Assembly (NCBI RefSeq): GCF_964275005.1
Contig: NC_092702.1
Coordinates: 6,295,830 to 6,359,829, forward strand
Reading direction: 5' to 3'
DNA: 64,000 nucleotides
Origin: Diadema setosum
Lineage: Eukaryota > Echinodermata > Echinoidea > Diadematoida > Diadematidae
Positions 13,601 to 25,600 of this stretch are shown piece after piece. Each line of letters begins with the position of its first letter. Positions within the stretch are counted from its first letter, which is position 1. Made by a program: the position numbers and the translations under genes. The notes beneath the pieces are model-generated. The model searched no databases. It had not been told where the DNA came from and saw only the letters and a program-made list of their open reading frames with translations.

Positions 13601-16600
13601 GAACCAGCATGTAGATGGCATCAATATTCAGCACAAAAATCGTACGCAAAAGAAAAAAAAACAACAACAACAACAACAACTTAACATTAACATAACAATA
13701 ATAATAACCCAGTCAGAGACAATGAAAAGAGGCTTTCTTTGTTGGTCATGAGAAATTTGACATATTGCCGTTACAAGCAGGCTAGACAAAAATGTATACC
13801 AGTGATTCTGTTACCAAGGGAACCATGCATCGCATAGCATCACAGCAGGTCAAAAATTACTTTAGAAATCACAGAGGAATATTTCTCTCAATTACCACCA
13901 CAGCTACAACTATGTAAGACCACACAGGAATATGTTTGATGGTACTTTTTTAACAGAGACAACTACGACTTCCCCCGGAGCTGGCTAATTCCTGTCATCA
14001 GGGACAACGTGGCCAACACAGAGCTCCAGTTCTTCACTGCGTACTTCCTGCCGCTGGCAGCAAAACTCCGGACACGCTGTGAGTTCCACTTTTGTAACTC
14101 TGTATCAGTTGTTTTGCTTTCTTTTGTTTTGTTCTCTTCCTGAATTTGTTTGGTTAACAGTGTTGAGTCAGCTGTTTGGCCTTTGGTATACAATGGAGCA
14201 TGCAGAATATTTGTCGGGGCAATCACCCTTCAAAAACTCATAGGAATTAAACCTATGTGGTAAATGTAGTCAAACAAATTATCAGCCCTTGTATATCAGA
14301 TCTGTGAAGATCCAGACAAGGCAGTTTAGGCTGAATATACTTGAGTTTTACATGAGCTCTTGTTCATATATTATATGGTATGTTTGATTTGTTCATTAAA
14401 GGAAACCAAAGCCAAAATATAAATGTGAACTGAGTGAAAGTAGCATTATTAGGAGAGCACATCAGTGAACGGAAAATCAGACAGTCAGTTCAAAAGTTAT
14501 GAATTTTCAAAGTTTTGTACCCTCATCACTGGATAAGAAGACTACTGCATCTCATTACATCATTCTGGAGAATCCATCTTCTCAGATGGAAAAATGAATA
14601 AACAAGGGTCAATAAATATAAAGAAAATGTATGGAGAATTTCACAAAATATCATTTTTCATGAAAAGTACACATTCCATTGACTTGTTACTGACAAATGT
14701 TGATATAGCCAGTTCAGAGTTCCACTTTGTGCATGAGCACAAAAAAGGGCAGGCATGTTGGGTTTTGAATTCACTGAGATTAACATCTGTGATATAAAGA
14801 TTATTCTTGTAATCCTTGTAAATGGTGCTTGCTAGTACATCCACCTGACAGCAAGCCTGGTATTAAGTAATATCAATAGAAAAAAAAAAATGCTAATGCA
14901 TTCAGCGCACAACAATGAAATGGATGCTTCTCCTAGTGTCGTTTGACCTTTCTGGTCCATGCAAGTTTATTCTTTCTGTAAACATGAATTTCATAAATTG
15001 TCATGTCGTGCAGGCTTACATGTTATGTCACTTTGAAAACGAGAGAAGTGCATAACCAACTGGAAAAACAAAGAAAGATCATTTGTACAAATGTTCACAT
15101 GAACTACCTCATAGCTTACTCTCTGGACTTCTTACAGCTCTTGAGTTGATGGAGGGTGGACATAAAGTTCAGGGGAAGGCTTACGATGTACTCCAGTCCC
15201 AGATTTGGTCTCTCCTACCTGGATTCTGCAAGCATCCAACAGACCTAGCGACATCCTTCAAAGGAATTGCAAAGATCCTCGGCACTGCTCTCAACGAGAG
15301 GCCGGACCTCCGGCTGGACGTTTGCACTGGGCTCCGCAATCTCATCACGACAAACCTAGACAATAGTAAGAATGAAACTCAAGTTATGTGAGATTGAACA
15401 GCAATAGAGGGTATTCAGTTGCTTTAAACCCAGACCAACATTCTTAAATTGTAGTGAAAATATAAACCAGTGTTCATAATCACCAAGTCCCTAGTTTGTG
15501 AAGAGATGTAAAATAAATGTTAGTTAAATTGGCATGTACATTTGTAGTTAATATGGGCACAACTGAAATGCCTGTATTTTATAGCTTCTTGAGTGTTGCT
15601 TAGCTGTTGCAATGGCAATTGCATTGAGTGCATAATGCAGTAATGCCTGAATCTGCAAGGGTTTTGCTGACATAATAGTTGAATTTTTGCCCCATGTTGT
15701 TTTACACTCAAAGTTATGGCTTGTGTCAACTTGAATGAGACCATAAATGCCTCAAATAGCTATTATTACATTTTTTTTTAAAATTTGTTTTCATGTAGAA
15801 GTTAAGATGTTTGTGCTTGATTATTCAGTCTTGCATATCTTCTGGCACATACTCTCTTGACTTTTTTTTTCTGACTCCTGGCTTGACTGCTTTCTTGACT
15901 CCTTTCGACTATTTTCGTCTGTCTTCTTGACTCCTCTCAACTGTTTTCTTGACTCTTTATTTTTTTCTGCGCTCCTCTCTTGACTGCTTTCTTGACTCTT
16001 CGTGACATGTCTCTTGACTCTTCTATGCCCTCCTCTCTTTACCTTGGCAGAGGAGAACCGGGCGGAGCTGGCCCGCTTTGACAAGAACTACCTGCCCATC
16101 CTCTTCAACCTGTACACCAGTGGCAAGTCTAGAGAAAACCCCAGCCTCTATGCAGTCCTGGAGACCATAAAGGTCTACCTCCAGATTGCAGACCGAAAGG
16201 TGTGCCAGCTGGTCTCATTATTCATTTTGGCTATAAAATCCACTGAAAGCCTTTGCAGTGTAACATGTGTTGTAAAAGAAAGGTCATCATATTCACTGTT
16301 ATTAAAGTGATCTTTGTAATTGGCCTTGATGAATCAGCCATAGATAAGGAAATCTGTATATTCACTAGCAAATTTTAAGAGTTACCCAAATCAATGCATT
16401 TGCAATGCAATAGGGTAACATAATTGACATATTTGGATCATGAGGGGAGAAATAATAATAATAATAATAATAATTTTAAAAGAAATCTTCAGTGAAGTAC
16501 ATGTACTTAGCATCCTGATTTTTATGCCTCCGCCACGAAGTGGTGCCGGAGGCATTATGTTTTCGGGTTGTCCGTCCGTCCGTCCGTCCGTACGTACGTC

Positions 16601-19600
16601 CGTACGTCTGTACGTACGTCCGTCCGCATTCGTTTACGCGATAACTTGAGTAATATTGACCGGAATTTTACCAAACTTGGTCCAAGTATAAAGTATGATG
16701 GGGCAATTACTTGATTAGATTTTGGGTGAAATCGGCCAAAGGTCAAAGGTCAAAGGTCAAGGTCAAATCATGAAATTGTATTTGTTTGCGCGATAACTCC
16801 AGACTGGATGAAGCAGCTTTCACCAGACTTGGTCCAAGGATGATGTATGATGGGGCAACTAGTTGAGTAGATTTAAGTGACATTGGCAAGAGGTCAAAGG
16901 TCAAAAGGTCAAGGTCAAATGCTAAAAATGTTGCTATTTCCCCCATATCTATGCAGTGCCCAAAGGTATTTTCTTGAAACTTAGTGTAGACATGTACTAC
17001 TGTGTAAAGATTCTCCAGAGAGAGTTTCATGTCATAAGGTCAAAGGTCAAAAGGTCAAAGGTTAGGTGAAAATGTTACAATTTCACTTTTCTTGCAAATG
17101 GTTCGATGTATTTTCATGGAACTTGGTACATACGCATGTACTGACTGGCAGGGAACTTAGGGGTCATGGGTCAATAGTCAGGGGGTCATAGGTCAAGGTC
17201 AACTCCTCAAAACTTTACTATTTCCCTCATTATACTAGTATATTATGCAATGCTTGCATTATTAGTTTTAAAACTTAATATATACATGTATTACCTAATG
17301 GAGATTCTCTGCGAAATTTCCAGCCAGAAGGTCAAAGGTTAAGGGTCAAAGGCCAGGTTTAGATGCAAAAAAAAAAAACTATTTTGTACTGTACTTACAC
17401 TCTTTCTTCATACCTTGAGAATTACTCAATGCATAAACTTATAAAAGGGACGGTCAGAAGTCAAGTAAAAATCCTCAATTCCCCAAATATGTGTACCTGC
17501 ACTCTTAGACAATTATAGCAAACCCAGTTCAAGGAAAGTGAACATTCAAGATATTTCTGACAAACCTGTCATTTCAATATTTTGCCATTTATGTGAAACT
17601 GTCATCACACATTGTGAAGACATTGTACTATGCACCTATTGGGAGAATCATGCATTATGGCGGAGGCATCAGTCGCCATAGCGACATTTCTAGTTTTTTT
17701 TTTTTTTTTTTTTTTTTTGTAATTGACAATGTGATAGGTATAACTCAATTCATTATTGCATTTTTTTTTTCTTTTTTTACAGGTACGGCATATGGATATG
17801 TGATATACATTGTATGGTGAACTTTTCAAGAGTGTTTTATTATTTCTTGGCTTTTTTTTTTTACAAACCACTGCTCCTGCTCTTTGTTTGTCCTCCATGA
17901 CAAGTGTCAAAAATGTTTTCACCATACATCTGTCTTCATGGCTGTACTCTATTGAACAGCTGGCCCAAGTAATATTGGAGATGTTCATGCTATTTTGTAT
18001 TTTCTTCACTTTGCAATCCCTTGATGTTTGGTTCAGTTGATTGCAACCATGGCTGACAAGGCCTGCCAAAAGCTGGACAAAGAATCACCGGACCAGCAGC
18101 ATGCTGTCATGGACCTGGTTATCGCCATGACACCCCATGTGGACTCTGATCACATGACCAAGCTGTACAAGATGATCACCCCCATGCTACAGGTAAGATT
18201 TTAGTCTTACTTCAGACTGAGGGCTGCTTGTTATAGTTGGAAATGGCCAAAAAAACCAAAAACATGTTAATGTGAATTCATGACACTACTTGGTTACAAA
18301 ATTTAACATTTCTATCATTCTAAATTGTTTGATTTTCCTCACATTTCATTGATGTACATGTATTCTACTTATGTTGCCATATTTTGTAGTTTGTGTTGAA
18401 TTGATTTGAGTTTATTCTGGGTCCTCTTAGTGTAGTTACTCTGGTTAGCGAGTCTAATTTTTGTAAATTCCAACAATTTTGCGATTGGTTAAATTTGGGG
18501 TCATGGAGTAGAGCAATGTATGGAGAAATTGCGAAGAGCACACATCCATGTACAGATTGGGCATGCCTCAAACTGTATTATCACACACCTTGTTCATGCG
18601 CTTTGTACTGTGTATCAGTGCATGTACATTGAACATGTACACATCGCATTCGTGTCATAATTTTGCATGTTGTTGAATTTGCCAATAACACGCAACTCTT
18701 GAAATTGGGGAAAATAAAACAAACTGTGAAATATATGGTGTTTAATATATGAAATGAAACAGAGAAATGTTTGGGGAATGATCATTTTAACGTTACATCA
18801 GGTCATGCCGTAATGGGGGAAAAAAGTTGTTCAGATGTTTTTACACTGATGCCTGTTCCTTTTCACAGAGCACAGATCGGACGATGGAGAAGAAGGCATA
18901 CAGGGTTCTGGAGGAACTGTGCGAAGGCGTGTCCGAGGCCTCCCTGGAATTCCTCAAGGTCAACCTGGATGACCTGAAGACTGTCCTCCTCAAGTCTCTG
19001 TCCAGCTCATCACCATCTTCCAAAGCAGTGAGTTCCCCCCACGACCACTCTCTCTTGCTCAGAAATCTTTGTCAGTTTTGGTGCAAGTGACTGTAAATAC
19101 CAAAAACTGGAACATTGGAAGGCTCTTCCTTGCAGTCAGAAATGAAGCAGAGATGATATTAGATGGTTGTTGAATATTCTGTCAGTTGTAAAGAACTTAG
19201 ATTTCGCCCTTTACAAGTTTTTCTTGCATTAGCTTTACCCAGCTGTCATGCAGTATTCATTCTGGTATTTTATTCATAAATCAGAGGACTAAATCTCCAC
19301 CCGAAATATGATCTAACATATCCTCTCAAAGCAAACATCTTCGTAATGAGCCACGTGTATGAGAAATGTCCCTGTGACCTTTCTTTTTCCCCACCCCTAT
19401 TCATGTTGTCATCGTTCCCAGCCTCGTCTACGATGTCTGCATCGCATAGTCAAGAGTCTTCCGGCGGAGAACGAGGCATTCCTGGTTGCTGTGCTACCAG
19501 AGGTCATCCTCTGTACCAAAGAAATCAACCAGAAGGCACGGGCGTCGGCATTCGGCCTCCTGGTGGAGATTGGGAACACTTTGCTTCAGTGGTCTACGGA

Positions 19601-22600
19601 ACCAAGAGAAGGTTAAAAAAACATCACATCTCATGTTTCCGACAGAATTATGGTTTCACTTAGCCCCTCATGAACATGTTGCAATAAATGTGTTCCTGCT
19701 GGGAAAAAGATATCTGTGGTGGTTGTATTCTAAGAGTGGAGCATCTTCTCAAGTTTGGGCCAGCTAAGAAAGGATGAAGATAGTGCATGAAGCTCATACA
19801 CTGGCTTTGTACGTGCAAAAGATTAAATAAATTAATATGATTGAGTTCATGTAGTGACTGTTTAGGTTGCAATATGAAATAGTATCAGTGATAGACCAGT
19901 AACCATACAAAAAGAAAACTTATGAGACAGGAGACCTGGGCTTTTGATCTTAGCAGAATCTTTGTCATCTCTGATTCTGCTTAAAGCGAAAGCACATGCC
20001 TCCCTTTGACTCAAGCTTAAACTCGACACAAACTCAAACTCTCATGTTGTACCATGCAGTGTGCGTCAGTATGTACCCAGAGATATTGGCAGCTGGACTG
20101 AATTCCGAGCTTTGAGTCTTGAGTGTGAGTTTTAATTTTGTGTGAGAGTGAGTTTGTTTCATTTCAGCATAACTGCTTTATACTCAAAGTCCAACATGAT
20201 AACTGTAATCGGTCTCCAGCGAACTCAAACTCAAACACAAACTTTTGCCTTCTACCCTGCAGTGTGCGTCAGTAAGTACCTGGAGATGCTGGCAGCTGGA
20301 CTAGCAGGGTCCCCTCACATGGTCAGTGCCACCGTTCTGGCTCTCACAAGGATTCTCTTTGAGTACAAAGGTAGGTTCAGCATAATTCTGTCTTATGAGT
20401 TGGACCGTCAACGTTAGGAGCTAGATTGAAGGCAAGCGGTTTTAACCTCCTTTCCAGTCACATACAGTATCTTTATACATTTCCACATCGTCCACATTGA
20501 TGTGATAATTGCAACATTTGATAGAATTTGGATGTTTAGCTTGGCTACTTTCTGGCAAGACATGAATAGTGTGTCAAAGGTTTATGCTGTCTTTGGTGAG
20601 CAACCTATCCAGCGTGGCTAGACTCAAAATGGCATCACATGATGTCTACTGATACTTAACCGATAGTTCTTCTTTACTCTGTCATCACTGCTGATGGGGT
20701 ATTCTGCCTGAGATACCAGTAGTGCTGTGGTGTAGCAATCCTTAGGAGGTTAATGACTCCACTATTATGCGGTTGTCAACAGGGCCTTATCTAAATTGAT
20801 CAGTGAGTTCCTGATTTATATATGTATTTGTTTATTGATTTAGTTTTGTAATTATTTGTGTGTACATTTGATATTTAGTTACCTACTAATTCACACATTT
20901 ATTCATTTATTTGTATGTTTAGTTTATTTATCTATTTCATTTTAATTAATTGTTTGTTTGTTTGTTTTTGTCCATCAGACATTATGAGAGGAGTTCTGCT
21001 GGAGCAGCTGGTTGATGCAGTGGACACACTCATGAAGGCTAAGGGGCGAGAAGTGCTCAAATCGGCCCTGGGCCTTATCAAGGTCATTGCTACGGTGGTT
21101 CCGGATGTCGCCCTCGCTCAGCACGTGGAGAAACTGGTGGGCAGACATCTTACGTATATTGTCTGTCTCTGTCTGTCTATTTGTTTGTCTCTCTCTCTCA
21201 TTTCTCTATCTCTCTTCAGGGAAAGTCTTGTAAGTCAAAAATTTAGATGAAGTAGAGTTCAGCACAATTTTTGGAGTTTATTTCTTTGTTTTGAATCAAA
21301 TTAGTGAACTGTAGCCACCTAATCCTCTGTAAATTCCAATCAATTTCTTTGTTGGTACAATGTATAGGTATTTCTAAGTGATGAAGGGATTGAATGAATG
21401 TTTTAACTGTATGATAGTAATATTGAAGATATTAGAAGTGACTAATGCACATTGATTTTTTTTTAATCTTTTTTTATATTACTGCTGCTCAAGGAAAGCT
21501 TCTGAAATAGGACAGTGTTATGGCAAGGAAGTCAGTACTCTGCTTCTCTTTCTATTGAGTGTTACATAATAGTCATAGTGTGTGGAATTGCTTGTGAACT
21601 GATGTGATTTTTTTTCATCCCTGACAGATTCAAAGTATGGCAGGCTTGAAGGAATCCAACAGAAGAAATCTCAGAGTTCCAATCAAAGGAATCTACTCCC
21701 GCTTTATTCGCAAGTTTGGGTGAGGATTTTGTGTGCTCTAATATTCCTTGGTTTCTATGTTTTATTTGGTTGTTAAAACTCATGGAGATGTGGGACTGAT
21801 CCCTAGCTTTTTTTGAGATTAACACAAATGCACAAACAAAGAACAGATGAGAAACAGAAACAAAACAATTGCCATTTGATAGTCGGGCTACACAAATACA
21901 TACAGTTTGTGCCTTATGAAAGTCGTTGTTGACAGAGTATGTCTTCAGGCAGCGTGTGATTATGATTGATGTGAACACTTGACACAGGCTATTCATGGAC
22001 ATGCTCTGTCACCAACTGTATTTAGATATAATTACGTGTAAGGTGTGTCAGTGATGGATATAATGTCTTGGCCTGGACTTATTCCAAATGGACCATTTTT
22101 CCCTCGCCTTATGAAAGTCGTTGTTGACAGAGTATGTCTTCAGGCAGCGTGTGATTATGATTGATGTGAACACTTGACACAGGCTATTCATGGACATGCT
22201 CTGTCACCAACTGTATTTAGATATAATTACGTGTAAGGTGTGTCAGTGATGGATATAATGTCTTGGCCTGGACTTATTCCAAATGGACCATTTTTCCTCG
22301 TCACCGTGGCAACAGGTTCGAGATGATCCGGAAGCTGATCCCGGAGCACCACCTGAAGATGGTGCAGAACATCAAGAAGAAGCAGGACCGCACCAAGAGG
22401 CACAAGGCCATGAGGATGGCAGAGAGACAAGGAGGAAAGGAGGAGGAGGAAGATGAAGATGCTGAGGCCTTCGACGCCCTCGTGCCACAGAAACCCAGAC
22501 CAGAGAGGTGAGATGCAGATCACTGTAAATGTCTTCATTTTTGTTCAATCAGATTTTCACGCTGAGTTGCTCAGAAATGTATTTGCAGGTTCTTAGATTT

Positions 22601-25600
22601 GCATTGCACGACTGAATTTGATTCACATTTCTACGCCCTCATTCATTCAAGCGTATGGCACAGTGTGTGCCTGGTTGATACCATTTGCTGACTATTGCTA
22701 GTCACCCGGGGCGAACCTTGATGGGTCGACATCATTCGCCCGTTTTCTACGCCTGAAAACCAATTACTATTTAAATGCACAACATGTGTACCGATGTTTG
22801 TGCATCATGCCTCGCTCTAGAAGATGAGTGCTATACATTATGCATTACACAAGTACCTGAAGTACACACATTTGATGACTGCATATGCACAAACATCCAT
22901 TAGAGTGTATGGCCAGCACAGAAAGCTACTAGCTACTAGCTGAATGAATACACTCTAAGGTATGACTTGTATTGTACTAGTATTTATCAGGTGACAGGGT
23001 GCTCAATTCAATATGTTCAAAATGTGCATTGAAAATAGTGAAGATATTTTCATCAGTTTTAGAATAAGTGCTGTCCAAAAATAGCGTGTAATTAGCAAAA
23101 TTTAGTGCACTGCAAATATTTGTGATTTTACAGTACTCCCTTGCCAAAGAGTTTGTGATCAAATGGAGCTATCTTAAATTGCATTCAGATGAGACAAATG
23201 GCAAGGAAGTGTGGCATTGGAGTTTATCATGGTAATCTTGGAAAAAAAAATTATGGGGGAGTGAGAAAATATTTGAGAGACATATCGATCAGAAAGAGTA
23301 GGATCAAGATCGAGAAGCTACGATGACCATGGTATAAGGAGTGTCATCGCAAAATGGCTGAGCACCATTTTTTTACATTTTAAAGTAAATCCATAATCAG
23401 GTACAGTAAAATAAAACCCTTCCATTGATACCTGACTTGTAACATTAGGAATATTCTTGAAGTTATGATTAGAATACCTCATATTTTGTTATTTTCTTTG
23501 TTTTTTAGCAGCTTTAGATATTTCAACTTAACAAGAATGGATGTAGCTTTTTTATCCTTTTGTGATAGATGCATCACAGAGGAGAGCCAGAATGTAAAAT
23601 GTTTTCTTGTTGTTTGTTTGTTTTTCAATGTAGCATTGATGAAATCCTGCGAGAGACCGACTCAGAGGATGATGAGAACGACGAGGATGCCAAGGACGCT
23701 GCAGCCAGGGTCAAGGGTCAGAGGGCAAAGAAACAGGCCAGTCACCAGCGGGGCAAGGCGTGGCTGAAAGAAGGGGAGCAAGACGACACCCCACTCGACT
23801 TCCTGGATCCTAGCATCACAAGGAGAGTTCTTGGTAAGATGGTTGACCCGTCCACATCATTAATTTATGTGTCCCCCCCTTTAAAGAAATACAATTAAGC
23901 TAGAAAAGCACTCGGAGAGCGCAAACCTCTGCCAAGCAGCTCATTTCTATTTATACAAGCATGCTGAAAATCACTAAATTTCCCAATATAGTGTATATGC
24001 TGTTATTGTCGCATACAGATATTTTCATGTACAGATACTTTCGTGAATGAGGAGGTCACAGTATTTTTCGCGAGATGTTGTTTTTGCGAATTGACACCTA
24101 TGCCAATTTAAATGTACTATTACTCTAGCGTCTGGCAACATTTTTGTGTGTTGTAAAATTAACGAAATTCGCGAAAATAAAACCCGTGAAAATAACAGCT
24201 TATACAGTAGAAGCCCTTTTTATGTCACGCAGCTTCCTGCATGCTGTGCAGCGCCTTGAGCAGAGCACGCACTTAGAGTGCCTAACTAAACCTCAAATAT
24301 GTGCAGCTTGAACTCCCAAGTTCATTGACCCTATTTGCCAAAAGATCAAAAATCTCATGTGGTGATCTAGTGTTCAGTGTTGTTGAGTTTCTGCCACAGT
24401 ATCAATAGCAAGTCAAATCCACGGTTGATTAACTGAGTAGACTGTTGCTCATTCTCCGTATACCTGTCATATGGTTTTCTGGACCCCTCGGCAGTGTCTT
24501 GTAGGCACTGTTGAGCAGGTCAATCCAGCCGTATTTCAATTAACTTGTATGATTATGATTTGTGTATTTTGTATATTGATTTTATGCAGAAATAAATGCA
24601 ATACAATACAATCGTGCACTACATTTTGTTTGCTGAGTACATCACTATTGTATCCACATGGTATGCCAGGAAAATTGACTCTTCATATTTTGGGCCTAAG
24701 TTGTGTCTCATGGTGATTGTGATGGGAAAAAAAATGAAAATATCAAATTCTAATGGTGCAGGAAGTGTGGTTATTGCAGCATTCACTACTGTAAAAATTA
24801 TACATTTTCACAAACTATTATATCATTGACAATATACATGTATAACTTTGTTTTTAAATATGCGTAAATTCCATTGATACATTTGATACACAAGTGTGAC
24901 GTGATTCCCACTAATTTGCATAAATTCCATCGGTACAGCCACCAAGCCGGATGCTTCGAGGGAACCACAGTCAGCCGGACACATCAAGCACAACTTTAAG
25001 ACCCTCCCTGATGGCAGACTCCTCATCGCTGAGATGGATGACGAGGAACTGGAGAAGAAGGATGGAGGGAAGAAAGAAGGAAAGAGGAAAGGAAGAAAAC
25101 GTGGTGGAGGACCGGGAGATGATGATGATGATGAAGGAAGGATAGATGACTTGGAGGAAATGATGGACGAAGAATTTGCCAAGGTAAACTCAGAGGATGA
25201 ATGATAAAAAACATCCCACCACTCAATTTAGACATCGAAGAGTTGTGAGAAATAAAGGGATAATCGGTCAAGTGTACAAGAGGATAGTTTTGGGGTCTAA
25301 ACAGCAGATCTAGTGTAGAGTGACAGATAGGTATAGAAGTGTTTGTTTTGTGTGTGTGTTTTATTAATATGTAATAAAATTAAAAAAAAGAAATTGGATG
25401 TATTCACTTTTTCAGCTTTTTCAGCTCAAAAAAGAGAAACTTGAGAAAGTGTGAATATAGTTATAATATGTATAGTCTTTGGTGCAGTGTGTAGTTATTA
25501 TTTGCTACTGATCAGAGAACATTTTCTTTTTTTTAATGCACTTCTCTGAGCTGGCATTTTTGTCCCCTTTCTTTTGTGGCCCATGCAAGTCAGAAATTGA

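Larger units (their letters stand above)
11304..16199 (+). other. RRP12: RRP12 exons 10-14: central NUC173-type region
   Basis: These exons encode about residues 448-729, the best conserved core of the protein, where the NUC173 domain family is defined; I place the domain by resemblance, not by a profile search. Visible signatures are [17 protein letters not shown] (exon 10), [13 protein letters not shown] (exon 11), [13 protein letters not shown] and [11 protein letters not shown] (exon 12), [20 protein letters not shown] and [11 protein letters not shown] (exon 13), and [14 protein letters not shown] plus [14 protein letters not shown] (exon 14). Exon 11 ends GAGGA before GTGAGT and exon 12 opens with A, which restores the GEEDNYDF reading expected from human SEETLDF. 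Confidence 0.9.

Noticed and set aside
17605-18069. 154-codon minus-strand frame
   Set aside because: It spans a Helitron-like end, poly-A/T runs and RRP12 exon 15 in reverse; lysine runs come from homopolymer DNA.
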